Notes under the pieces: generated by a model
Databases searched by the model: none
Told to the model about the DNA's origin: nothing
Seen by the model: only the letters and a program-made list of their open reading frames with translations
Program-made: the position numbers and the translations under genes
From: Cryptomeria japonica
Taxonomy: Eukaryota; Streptophyta; Pinopsida; Cupressales; Cupressaceae
DNA: 64,000 nucleotides
Direction of reading: 5' to 3'
Assembly (NCBI RefSeq): GCF_030272615.1
Contig: NC_081414.1
Location: forward strand, 815,633,069-815,697,068
In this document: one piece after another, positions 1 to 11,900 of the stretch
Position numbering within the stretch: the stretch's first letter is position 1
Layout: every line of letters starts with the position of its first letter

Positions 1-950
1 CAGGCTGTTATGGTTCAAAACAACTCCCACTTCACCTCGCCATCTATCAATCATTGGCATCAAAAGATTTTTCTTCATTCAAACTGGGGCATTCCTTTAT
101 CCTAAAGCAAAAGCGCTATTTCATCAACAAAAGCGCTAGTTTTAAACAAAAGCGCTACAACCCTAACAAAAGTGCTCAATAAGCTATACAAAAGCGCTAC
201 AACTGCAAATGTGCTAAAACAACTATTCAACAGCGCTACTTTAACTCAATAGCGCTCAATTAACCCCACCATAGCGCTACTTAATCAATAGCACTAAAAG
301 TTGCACACAATAATGCTAATGAAGATCAAAAGCACTCAAACAAGCGCACAATAGCGCTATTGCGGCACAATAGCGCTAATTCATGGAGCAAAAGTGCCAA
401 AACCAAAGTTCCAGCGCTCTTGCTCGGACTTGACTTGGACTCAGCTAAAAACTTCGTAAAAATGCTTAAAAGTTAAGTTTTCGAATTTGCGTACCACTGG
501 TCCGTAGTCATCTGGGCACTGGAACCGATGGACTCGCACAAATCTATGCTCGGCTATCGGAATCGGCATCGTCATTGCTGCTCGCTCCTCCAAATGTCAC
601 TATCAGAGCTCTCATTTTCAACTGGTCGCGGTCACAAATGATCATGTTTTCCCCCCTTTCACCCCATTTATACCCTTCGTCGTCACTGTAACTTCCCCCC
701 TGCTCATCGTCGTGGTCCCCATGAACTTCCCGAGCCCCCCATTTCTCCCTTCTTCCCCCGTTTTCTTCTATTTTTCACCAGTATAACCAACTCCTTCTCT
801 TCTACCACCCTACCAATTTTCCTTCTTTTTCGAGAGATCGTCGGATTTTTCAAAATTTTCAGCCCATCTCTCGAGGGGGCATACCACCCATTAAATTTAC
901 ATTTTATTTGAAACGACGCGATAAACCGCACCGTCTCAAAGAGGGGCAAA
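1..950 (+). mobile_element. 3' internal tail of an LTR retrotransposon (partial)
   Basis: Non-coding stretch directly upstream of an LTR. Its last bases (938-950) are a purine-rich run, AAAGAGGGGCAAA, followed immediately by the LTR start TGTAGTCACA. That is the usual place of the polypurine tract that primes plus-strand synthesis. No convincing protein domain is visible; the single open frame on the minus strand near 704-949 is low-complexity. Positions 100-420 carry many copies of AGCGCT. The rest of the element would lie left of the window. The long LTR favours the Ty3/Gypsy group, but no coding part is present to prove it. The element is fragmentary here. Confidence 0.55.
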
Positions 951-2439
951 TGTAGTCACACAAATCTGTCCAGCTTAATTAAATAAATATTTGCTATTTA
1001 TTTGATTAAAAATCCACTAGCCATCAGTTAATTAAATTAATATTTAATTAATTCATCCCCAAACATTCTTCTATTAATTAAATAAATTATTCAATTTATT
1101 TTAATTAATTCATTAAACCAAATACGAATCAATTAAATAAATAAAATCTATTTATTTAATTAAAACCCCCCTATTCCTCTTTTAAATAAATTAAATAAAA
1201 CATTTATTTAAATCATTTTCCCCACCCCACTTGCATTTTCCTACAAATGCAACTTGCACAAATTTATTGAAATAAATGAATTTTTATTGAAATAAATGAA
1301 TTTTTATTGAAATAAATGAATTTTTATTTTAATAAAATCCTATTTTCCCTCACCCACCAAATCCACTTGCAAAATCTAATCCCCTTCTAGATTCTTCTAA
1401 CCCCTTCCTAATTAGCCTAATCCATCCCCTAATTATTGTCACATTCCTAAGCAAAATGGAGTCACTTCTCAAACCTCAAAAGTCTTGGATAACCATTAAA
1501 GGTTTTCAACATTCAACCACTTAAATCCTCAAAGTCTTTGATAGCCATTAAAGGTTTCCAACTTTCAACCACTTAATCCACAAAGTCTCCAATAACCATT
1601 AATAGTTAACCCAAACCCTCCTACATGGTTAAAATATTTGTTTTGACTCAACCTCTACCCAACCCAAGGGTCTCATCAAGCCTTTAATGCTTTGACCATG
1701 ATTATCTCTTAATCATTTGCACAAAGGTTTATCCTTGGATTAACTCTTAATCCAATGGGTAATCTTAATTTAGGTTTGACCCTTACCTTTTAGATAACCA
1801 TGAGGTCTCCTCAGGCATTTAATGCCTCCAACCCCTTATCTCAACCCAACCCTATGTTGACACTTGTCACCATTTTGTTGGTGCAAATTGTGCACATGGA
1901 TCCCCAACTTTCAAGCTTGGCCCTTGATTAAACCTTTCGATCCTGGCCATCCATTGCTCCATTTTTCCTATAAATAGAGCCCATTCCTTCATAATCCAGA
2001 TCCTGAAAAACTTGTATGCATTTAGGCTATAGACATTTTTAGAGAGCATTTTAGCATAATTAACTAAAACATCTTGTCTTTTTGGTAAAATCAATCATTT
2101 TAGCATCAATAGATTAGTATTAGCTTTTCATTTCACATTTGGAGCTATACTACAATCTCAATCCTCCATAAGCATCCATAGTGCAAAAAGCTGCTGAGAG
2201 CTACACTATTTTGGAACTTGGAGAGGAGAGGAACAAGGGAGAAGGAGCTAAGGCCATGCTAAGAGGCAGTTGGAGATGCCTCATAATCTTTGTTTCGTTT
2301 ATTAGATACATTAGCATGCTTTTTGTGTCTCTCTTGGTATGCCTTCATAGATTAGTTTTTGATTGACTAACACTAACGGTTTTTGTGTCTTTGGTGTTGT
2401 TTATCATTTGCTAACATTGTGCCATTTAGGAGGGCATCA
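951..2439 (+). repeat. LTR, family A copy 1 (probable 3' LTR)
   Basis: Begins TGTAGTCACA and ends GGGCATCA, so it has TG...CA ends, and it matches two other copies in this window (40,247-42,042 and 59,749-61,435 reversed). Its first 300 bases are a run of TTAATTAAATAAATA-like blocks. Near its end it shares the stretch around GAGAGCTACAC and GGAACTTGGAGAGGAGAGG with the other copies. The flanking five bases (GCAAA and TGTAT) do not match, unlike the other two copies, and a polypurine tract precedes it. Both points fit a 3' LTR whose partner lies outside the window. It looks old. Confidence 0.75.
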
Positions 2440-2640
2440 TGTATGTATGTATGTATATATATGTATGTATGTACATACATACATACATAGATATATATAT
2501 GTATGTATGTATGTATGTATACATGTATATAGATATATGTATATCTATGTATATATATACATATATATACATATATGTGTATATACATATACATATCTAT
2601 ACATATATATGTATGTGTGTGTGTGTGTGTGTATGTGTAG
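2440..2640. repeat. TGTA/TA/TG microsatellite block
   Basis: About 200 bases of TGTA, TATA and TG repeats starting exactly where LTR copy 1 ends. Long open frames here encode only Tyr/Ile/Val/Met strings and are not genes. Confidence 0.9.
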
Positions 2641-2786
2641 ATATTGTGGTCATGGATGCAAATATGTACACAAGTAAAGTGATGGACAACTTCACATTAA
2701 TCTATCCTTTCAAGTATTTATGCAAGTGTATATATAAATACATGTTTATATATATTGTACATGTATACAAATATCTATATTTTTGC

Positions 2787-3150
2787 ATGTCTTAAATGGA
2801 GTGTTCAATCTCGAAACTAGAGAAAATAAATTCTTATACAAGATGCTTCACACCTGAAACTAGACACAACATTTGATATATGTCTTATATGGGGTATCCA
2901 TTCCCAAAACCAGAGAAAAAAAACTCTTACATGGGATGTCCAAGTTGAAACCAGACATGTATATGTCTTAGATGGGGTTACACATTCTCGAAACCAGAGC
3001 AAAACTCTTACATGAGATGTTCCCAAAACTAGACATTTGCCCCTTGGCATTTGCATTTGCATTATATGTCTTAAACAAGTTGATGCAGGCTCGAAACCAG
3101 AGGAAACAAACTCTTATATGAGGTGCTATATAATTGAAACCAAACATCAC
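2787..3150. repeat. Degenerate tandem repeat, four units of about 83-103 bp
   Basis: Units start with ATGTCTTA near 2787, 2880, 2963 and 3066. Each goes on with a TGGGGT-like run, then CGAAACCAGAG and ACTCTTA motifs, then GAAACCAGACAT. Unit lengths differ through small gaps. No coding potential is conserved between units. Confidence 0.75.
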
Positions 3151-4651
3151 TTGCACACACACGTGAGGATGAGTGGAACTAGTAGAATATGGCTAGACTA
3201 TTCCTACTCTCCTCCCCAACATGGCTCACTTAGAGAAACATATCTAGGGGCAAGTATCCATGTCCCTTCTCATCATTCCTCTCATGGGTCACCTACAAAC
3301 GTATGAGGTATCCATTTATGTGATTGGCTAATTGGTTGCTACACATGATCTAGTAAATTTTATAATTGTAAATTAAATTATTATCCATATATCTTACTGA
3401 CCTGTGTCTGCATTAAATCTCCAGTGTGACAGGCAAATTAGCTAAGGGTACAATTTTCATGTCCATCGGAGCAAGTTGAAAAATTAGGTTTTTGGCTATA
3501 TAAGGGGTCAAAGTGTCATTTTCAATTCATTTTAACCTCCCAAGTTTGAAATTCAAAAAATGCCCTCTGCAAAAAAAATGGTCATTCTGATCCAGGAGCA
3601 CTGATTTGAGTGCCAGAGACATCATAATTGACCACAAAATTACTAGCCAACTATAAGAGACTAATCTTTTGCCTTGTTATTTCATCAAATGTGATTTTTG
3701 GTTGAATTTTTTGCTTTTTGTGGTGTTGAAAACCGGTCAATGTCATTTTGTCATGCGAGACCATATTGTGTCTCGTATGACAAACTGTCTTTTCTTGTTT
3801 CATCATTTTTGGCCATTAAATTTGTCGTTTGAGACCTCCCCGTGTATTGTACAAGTTTGTGCTTGATAGACCTTTTTTTATGTGCGAATACATGTAGTTT
3901 ATCATATGAGAGTCTTTTGTCGTGCTACCTGCATTCCTGACTCATACGAGTTTCTACTTCGATTGTTAAATATCATATGAAAACTAGTGAGCATTTTTAG
4001 GTGTCCAAACATGAAAATTTAATTTTGCAATTGATGTATTTGGATTTGTATGATGTTTAATTTGTTTTGTAGCATAATTTGGATAATTTTCTGATGCTCT
4101 ATTGTTTGATTCTTGCAGGTTCGGTTGCCACATGTCCTTTTTCGGTGTGTTTAGCCTCACAATGAGGCTAGTTCGTGAGTTATTTGATATAGAGAGAGTA
4201 CATATTGGCTTGGGCGGGTTTTCCCAACTTGTCTACGTGTTACTATAGTTGCTAGAAATGTTATCAAATTTCCTCCTATAAAATCTAATCTTGGGAATTA
4301 GATTTTCCCAAGATTGTCAAACCTCATAATCTAGTATGTAGTTGCTGAGACATTTTGATATCGAGGTCTCTTCGGCTAGTTGACTTGAGGTCTTGTTCTG
4401 GGTCTTTAGCTTTTGTGTTGTGTGTCTTTTGTTGTTTGCCTTTTGTTTGTTTTTTTGTATTGTTTTGTGTGCCCTTGCATAAATTTGAATGAGTTAAGAT
4501 CCTAAGATTGGGGGCTTGATCCCTCAAAATTAGTGATATCTTATACTCCTTGTGATTATGCTCCTCATTGCTCCACTTCTTCATCTCTGTGTCCTCTACT
4601 TTACCATGAGTATTTGCATAGGCTCATACTCCCGCTAAAGTGGGCGTTAAA
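3151..4651. other. Unassigned non-coding spacer
   Basis: No domain, RNA gene or clear repeat recognised on either strand. Base composition changes gradually from balanced to T-rich. The short open frames have no recognisable similarity. Confidence 0.5.
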
Positions 4652-6300
4652 TGTAGCATTCTAAATTGTACTCCCTTACAATTTAGTCCACATTTTTTCT
4701 CTCCTCTCAGTGTTCATGTCCATAAATAGGACTAGGACCTAATTTTTCTCATATAATTCAATTATAGCCCCCTTTTCCATTTTCACATCGCATAGCCCCT
4801 TGGTTCTGGCCCTTAAATGGGTTAGGACCAGGGCGTAGTACCTTGGTCCTCCCAATTGGGATGTTAATTGGCACCTTTAACGGTCTCATTGAGTTGGCAG
4901 GAATGTGATCCCCATGTTGGCCTATGTTAGAAAACTAAGATGTTTGTCGACGGGCAAGTAGAAAAGGATATCCAATCCCCCCATTTCAATATATAAGAGA
5001 ATAATAAGGCATTCAATCTATCTGTATTCAAGCAATCTAGCATTCAAGCATTGAAGTGTTCATCATTAGACATTTCAAGAGATCTTCAAGGTTGCATATT
5101 CTTCATTTATCCATTGTGGAGCAACATTACATAATTCATATGCAAGCATGTGTGTGATTAGGGTTTTGTCATGTTCATGTCATTTCATACATCATATGTG
5201 ATTACATTCTTTTGAATTTTTTTGGATTCAATTGTGTGTGTATTTTTTTTATCATCAACATTTCGAATCACACTCTATGATCCATCATCAAGATGAAAAA
5301 GAGTAGTGAGTTGCAAAGCATTAATATGTGATTATATTCAAGAAGCAAAGCACCATTATCAATTATTGTAGATATAAGGTATATCTTTCCATCATTTATT
5401 TTGGTATTTGCAATATTTCATTCAAGGTTAATTCCTAAACTGGGGTTTGACTTAGGCAAACTCCTATCCCCACCTTATTTCCTCTTCTTTCTAAGGTATA
5501 TCTTTCAGCATATGTGATTACATTCTTTTGAATTTTTTATGGATTCGATTGTGTGTGTATTTTTTTATCATCAACGTTTCAAATCACACTATGTGATCCA
5601 TCATCAAGATGAAAAAGAGTAGTGAGTTGGAAAGAATTAATATGTGATTACATTCAAGAAGAAAAGCATCATTATCAGTTATAGAAAATCTAAGGTACAT
5701 CTTTCCATCATTTATTTCGGTATTTGCAATATTTCATTCAAGGTTAATTCCTAAATTGAGGTTTGACTTAAGCAAACTCCTATTCCCAACCTATTTCCTC
5801 TTCTTTCTGTGTGCAGGAAACGGGTGCGGAGCTGCGATCTTGAGAATAAGCATTATTTATTGTGATGAATCAATCCCCCTTTGGAGTGGGAAAAGTACTA
5901 AGGATCAAGGCGTGAGTGAAATGGTCCCTTCTTTTTAGGAGCTTCTTTGGGGAACAGGTCTAAATCTGCTTACATTGCTTAGGTCCAGGTTTGTGGCTCG
6001 ATCCAACACCTGTAGCTTACTATTTTTGCATTTCCACCTTCATTTTCAGCACTTTTACCCTAATTTTAGCAATTCAATTCACAAAAGAGAGAAACCCACA
6101 ATCCAATCAAAATTCTCAGTCCTAATCCTTGTTGCTTTGTGACTAGATCCATTGGATTGTAATCCTCTTCTGAATGTAATGGTCACTAAGCAACAAAATT
6201 AGAGGTTTTCATCCTTCTTGTGGTGGAAACCCTAATTTGTTCACCCATTACATAAAGATTACCAAATCCTAAGAGCCTTAGTGGAGTTTAGGAACAACAA
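4652..6300 (+). repeat. Candidate LTR-like region (boundaries uncertain)
   Basis: Starts TGTAGCATTC after a GTGGGCG-containing purine-rich stretch. A perfect 10-bp stem hairpin (CTAAATTGTA 4661-4670 and TACAATTTAG 4677-4686) lies just inside, and a TATA-like AATATATAAG lies near 4987. The 316-bp duplication at 5193-5815 lies within. I found no second copy in the window, no clear primer-binding site and no target duplication, so the call rests on start motif and promoter-like layout only. It could instead be ordinary spacer. Confidence 0.3.
5193..5815. repeat. Tandem duplication, 316-bp period
   Basis: The sequence from CATATGTGATTACATTC at 5193 restarts at 5509 and runs about 307 bases with roughly 90% identity by eye. 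Shared landmarks include GATCCATCATCAAGATG, AAAGAGTAGTGAGTTG and CCTCTTCTTTCT. The two units abut with no spacer. Confidence 0.88.
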
Positions 6301-7239
6301 TTAGAAAACATGTTGTAATGTCAATTCATGTATGACTGCCATTACAAGGATATGGTTGTATTTCAATATTCTTCAAAGTACCAAATTTATAACAATGCAT
6401 GAATAATGTTAATAATTGTTAGGGTGTGACTATCACAAACCTAGGTTCCATGTGTCATATATTGCTAGAGTTGAATGAAATAATGTTACGAAACCCTAAA
6501 ACACTGTTAAGGCTCAATATTAAGAAAATGTGATGGAATCTCTCTCCGTGAAAGATTATTACGTCAAATGTAAGAGGTATTGGCACTTTGAGAGAGGACT
6601 CTGATGCCTTTAATGTATTAGACACTCATATGTACCCTATAATAGTCATAGAGACTCTCATAGAGACAATAAAATGAGTTTTACTAAAAATAATCATGAA
6701 CATAAAAGTCAAATGAAGTGAAAAAACTCTTGAAAGTAGTCATAATCAATTAGAAGACATTGAACATCAAGTTAGGGCAAGGAGTTGAATAACATAGGTT
6801 CATAATAGTAGTCATAATAGTGAATCGTTGAGAAATCACAAGTGATAGTCCTCACAAAGCAATATGACAGTGCTAGTATATGTCGTATGAAGTGTTAAAG
6901 GACAGTTGAGTGACGAATAACAAAGACAATCTAGAGAAGAGACACCTAGAACCTTGGATATAGCAGGAAGACTCTATACACCTGTAACTAGCAGTTGCAG
7001 GGGAAATGCCTGCAATGGGAGGCTAATAGGTGTTAAGGAGCATGAATGAGCGATATAATTTAGTGAAGGGTAGAAGCTTTTAGTAGAGTTATACAAATAG
7101 ACATGAGTAGTATGATGTTATGAATGACATAGTTATTTATTTTTATAAAGCAAGGTTGTCCAATAAATGAAAGTTCTTAGAGAAGATAGGAAAATAAAGA
7201 GACATGATGTGATGTGTATTATATAACTGAACAAGGAAA
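6301..7239. other. Unassigned spacer left of the Helitron
   Basis: Purine-rich non-coding sequence without a recognisable gene. Its texture (many short GAAGTG, GTCATAATAG and AAAGACAAT-like words) resembles the flank at 22.6-24.0 kb. The two flanks may therefore be halves of one older sequence split by the Helitron. This is inference from composition, not an alignment. Confidence 0.35.
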
Positions 7240-7466
7240 TTTTATTAAAGTAAAAGAGTTATTTATTTGTGTACATGTCCCAACTAATGGTTGTTCCCAA
7301 ATTTTACAATTTTCCACCCACCATCCCCCATACTGGCGTATGCAGCATGATGTACATGAAGAATATGTTATGAATATAGTTATATATTATTTCTTGTAGG
7401 CTATATTGTTCCCAACCAATTTTTGTCTTGGACCCAGAGTCTTGTTCTTATCCACCCTCCTTCCCC

Positions 7467-7487
7467 CATGCTGCTAAGAGCAGCATG
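7467..7487. other. Perfect 9-bp hairpin, candidate Helitron 3' terminal stem
   Basis: CATGCTGCT, loop AAG, AGCAGCATG. Helitrons have a short GC-containing hairpin just inside the 3' end. A related motif (CATAC/GTATG arms followed by GCAGCATG) lies about 135 bp to the left. No CTRR end is found at the usual 10-12 nt spacing, so assignment as the terminus is tentative. Confidence 0.35.
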
Positions 7488-8149
7488 TTATATAGCCTTT
7501 TGTTGAATTGCATGTGATGTTTATGTTGAAAGCCCTGCATCATTTTATCATTTATATATGTCAGTTTTGGATAATATAAAAATTTGGTGAAGTTAAAATT
7601 TTTGAAAAACTTAAAAATTTGAAAGATAGTATTTTTTAACAATATAATACCTAATGACTGTGTAATTGCAGAATTGGACTATCCTGTATGTTGCATGTGA
7701 GTACTTCTTTGTTGTGAGGGAGTTTTTCTGCAATGAATTTTAAGAGAGTAAAAATTAAGTTTTGTTTAAGATGTGAAAGGATCTTAAGAGTATTTATGTA
7801 ATGTGAAAAGGCTTTACCTGATGTTTTTTCATGGGAAGATGTCTTTGCAGTGAAGAGAACCTGAAAGTTGGGATGGGTATTAGAGAGAGTAGGCAGTAAA
7901 TGTAGAATTGAATAATAGGTATAGATTAAAAACCTTGAGAAAGTATACCTTGAACAATGTAAGAAGCCTGCAAGGTGACATTGAGGATTCAATATATTGA
8001 ATGAGTAAGCAAGCTTTACATACCATTAAACCAACGATGTGGCTAGATGTGATGGTATTCTTTACTGAAAGCTTATTTATCAAATGAAAACAATGTTAAG
8101 GTGTGAAGGAATGTTATAATGGTAAATAGCGAGCAAAGAGAGGTACAGC

Positions 8150-8520
8150 AAGCAAAGAACATTGGTTGCAAACTGCAAGTAGTGATAGCGTCAAACAGTT
8201 AAGTAACAAAAAGAAAGTAGGAACCCTACAAGCACATGGTACAACAACAAAACAAATTAGATTTTATGGTACTATCAGCAAAGTAAAATATTCGTAACTT
8301 AAAGCAGATTTTGATCAACAACAGAATGGTCAAATTGCAAATACCTGTGAAAGTGGACAGAGTGGTTGGAGAGCGAAAGTTGTCGTGTCCACAAATAGTG
8401 AAATAACATAACCAAAGTAATAATCCTACAAGTTGCATTGGTGCACATCAGTGGGGATGAAAAGATTAAAACAAAGTTATTTACTTAAATGAATAAACAT
8501 CTGTAAACAGAAAATTTGAA
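8150..8520 (-). repeat. Two exon-like modules downstream of Rep-helicase; direct repeat of 20.17-20.60 kb
   Basis: This block aligns in the same orientation with about 20,170-20,600. Read on the minus strand it holds two exon-like units. One runs 8425 to 8345 between an acceptor-like CTTGTAG and a donor-like GTATTT. The other begins at 8225 after GTGCTTGTAG. Both contain the module core ACTTTNTTTNTGTTATTTAACTRTTTG. They lie downstream of the Rep-helicase stop codon, which itself is followed by a donor-like CAG|GTATGTG at about 8911. They could be non-coding 3' exons of that transcript. Confidence 0.6.
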
Positions 8521-8925
8521 CCTTGAAAGTACAGCAAATCGATTTCAAGAGTGGTAGTGTGAGGGAACATAAGCACAAATAAATGTGTAAAACCTGTAAA
8601 ATGGAAGAGGTGCAGTTAAAGAAGAATGTTGTATTAGTGCATTATTAGTTACTATTAAATTTATTGAAGAAGTGAAATGGCAGAGAGAATGTTGTATCAG
8701 TACATGAAATGTACGGAATTGTTCAATAGGGAGAAGGTGTTACGTGTGTACCTTTTTTGTTGTGGGGTTCGGGGATGCAAAAGTGCTCTAGACTTTCAGA
8801 GTTATTCATTGTGTTGTTGATCCTGTAAAGTAGAAATATTGTTTTTGGTTGATACATTGAATAGAAGAGATTCAATACATGAAAACATAATCAAGATTTG
8901 ATTCACATACCTGATTGTGTTTCAT

Positions 8926-11900
8926 CTACAGGTATGCTTGTTCTGTGTTGTGTGAAAGCTGCAACAAGCACGCTTCCTCTGCCTTTCGAAGTACTGTTGA
9001 TGTTGCACCTTTTAATCGGGAGTACCTTTGGTAGCTGAAGTCTAGTTGTATACGTAGATGTTCAATTGCTTTTACTCTTGAAAGGGTTGTGAATGTTAGG
9101 CCTTGTTTTTCTGTTTTTCCGATGTCAACTGTGGCAAAGTCTAATGTCAACCCCTGTGATTTGTGAATTGTAATGCCCCATGCCATTGCTAGTGGAATTT
9201 GTGTTTGGTTTCCTCTAGTAATTGGTGCAATTGGGACATGTTTTGCATTTTGTGGGTCCCATGAAGGGCCAGTATAATGTTTGAAAGGAACAACAACATA
9301 TTTTGGTAAATCAAGTGGTTTTGAACCTGGATCGTAGATAATTTGTTTGATCTAGCCCAAAGCACTATTTACAAGGCCAACTTCTATCCATAAATTTGCA
9401 ATAAGCATAATTTCCTGGTCTATAGAAAGAAGGATTTCAAATGCCAGTTGTTCTTCTTGGTGTGCCTTCTTATCTCTTTGATGTGTGATGCTTGTTGTTG
9501 CACGTGCAATGGGTGAGTGCAATTGTGTTAACATTTTTATGGTGTATGCACTTGAAGCTGCATTTGTTGCAAACAAATGCTTCTGTTGGCTGAAGTGGTT
9601 ATTCTCATCAATTGTCAAAGCATGGGTTGACCACAACTACAGGGATTCCCAATCTATTTGCAATGGTGTTGAGTTGCGGATGTTAAGCAATATTTCACAG
9701 AATCTTATGTGTGAAGAACTTGTGCCTTGTTGACGAAATGGAATATCCAAGGTCACAATAGTATTGAATGTGTGCCATAGAGCTAGTGCCATTGAGTGCG
9801 ATGCATATAATGGCCTATCCATAACTGGTGGAAGTTGTGCAAGATCACCAACCAAAATGACTGAGATACCTGCAAATGATTCATGTTGTTTGCTGGGGAA
9901 AGCTTCTCGCAATCTTTTATCAATCTTAATGAGTAATTGAGGGCCAACAAAGCTCATTTCATCTATTAAAATGTAATGTAAGTGTTTGCATTGTTCTTGA
10001 AACATTAATAGGGAATGGCCTGTTAAGGGTTTGTATTCTTGAATGGGTATACAGAGGGCAGCATGGATTGTGGTTGCTTGGATATTATATGCGAAGACAC
10101 CTGTTGGTGCTAGTATAAGCAAAAGGCATTGTGCAAGTTCTGTATTTGAATTTAACTGTCTGCGTATGCAGTCAATTAGAAATGATTTTCCAGTACCTGC
10201 AGTGCCTTGAATGATTAATCGTAATGGTGAAGAATGCAGATTGTGTTCAGCATGAGTCTTAATAATATCAAGTGCAATCATTTGGTTTCGTGCAAGCTCA
10301 TAGTTAGCAGGTGCATTTAAGTGCGGGTTGGCAAGATAGTGGGATGCATGGCTTTTCTCTATTAAAATAAAGTTAAATGCTTTTGAATGCAGTGGTTCAT
10401 CAGGTATAGAAGTTGTCCAATCAAATTGTAGATCAAAATCATGTTTGCCAAGCAGTTGAAGAGCAACAATGTTGAAGTTGTTGGATGCTCCCATTTGTGA
10501 CAAAAACTCCCATTCGTACAGGCCTTCTTGAGTTGTTTGATGAATATCTTCTGCTTGTAGCTCTTCAGCATTTTCTGTGGTAATGTGTTCTTCAAAACCA
10601 TTTACATGCCAGTGAATGTAATTTGTACTTTGAAGATGTTTCCAATTTATGATAATTTCTTTAGATGTGCTCCCTATATGTAGAGGAATAATTCGAAATG
10701 GTTTGTAAAGAAGCAATTCTATCCAACAGAAACTTTCAAAATTGTTGTCCTCTTCTAAAGGTAATGATTTGTGTTGTGGGTAGACATTTACAATTGCGGG
10801 CAATTTTCTTTTCATCCATTTAGATGATTTACGGTGCTCAGAGTATGTATATAACTGGGTTGAACGAAGCAGAGTGAGGTTTGCTAATTCTGGTGGTCAG
10901 TCCATGTAGTTTGAGGTGTAAGATATCGTTGTTTGAGTTTGTTCATCACAATTAGCTATGCACTGGAAGATTCTTTTACCAACATTTAGTGTTACAAATT
11001 GGCATGTACAAGATATCAATGGGAGTTTAAGCAGCATGTGACAAGTTTCTTGTGTGCTAATGTCCCTATCAACAACTATTCCCATGAGTAGCCTTTGGTA
11101 TGCCAAGAGGATTGCATCATCTAAATTTGCTGAGTCAACTATATGTTTCAAGATATCAATATAGCTTTCTGACTTTTGTTCAATTTTCAATGCATACTTT
11201 GAAATATATTGTAGAACTGCTTTTTTGGAGCAGACAGGCTGATAGTCAACATTTTCTCTCCATATGGCGAGCATTGTAGGATTATGTACATTTAGCCGAG
11301 TATCATTCCTTGCTAGTTTGTATAATGGGGTATTGGTTTGGTCTAATATTAGTGAGGAGTCAGGTTGTTCAGGCCAAGGAGCTTTGTATCGGCATTGAAG
11401 GATTGAGTTTTTTTTCCTCAAGTAGGTAGACTCTGAACACTTTGTATACCATTGAACAACATTGAGAAACTCAGTGTAAGCAGTACAAGGATCTGATTTG
11501 GATATGATATCTGTATCCGCAAGGCATGGATCTGAAATTGCAGGCATATATTGCCTGTTCAAGCAAGCTTCTACAGAATGTGGATTCCATGTTGTGATGT
11601 ACTGGTCAAAGAAGTGTTTAACTGATTGGACATTTGCAGGATCTGACCAGTCAAGGTCATCAACATTTGGTGCATGTGGTAACCAAAGGAAGCCATGAAT
11701 ATGTGCAGATCCTCATTGTTGCCATTCATATCTGTACCAGTGGTCAATAGCTTTTAGTTCTTTGACAATCACTTCATCCTGAAAGATTTGAAATCTTAAG
11801 TGTAAGTACAAAGTTGTAATGTGAGGATTATTGATTAAATTTTTGCTAAATTGTGTTCTGTTGTTAGGTGTTGTGGCTGACTTTGACTTTGGGAATAACT

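Noticed and set aside
704-949. 81-codon minus-strand frame
   Set aside because: Antisense to the LTR element tail, Lys/Arg-rich and partly overlapping the polypurine tract; no domain.
2363-2795. Long open frames rich in Tyr, Met, Val and Ile
   Set aside because: They run through TGTA/TA microsatellite in several frames at once and have no protein-like composition.
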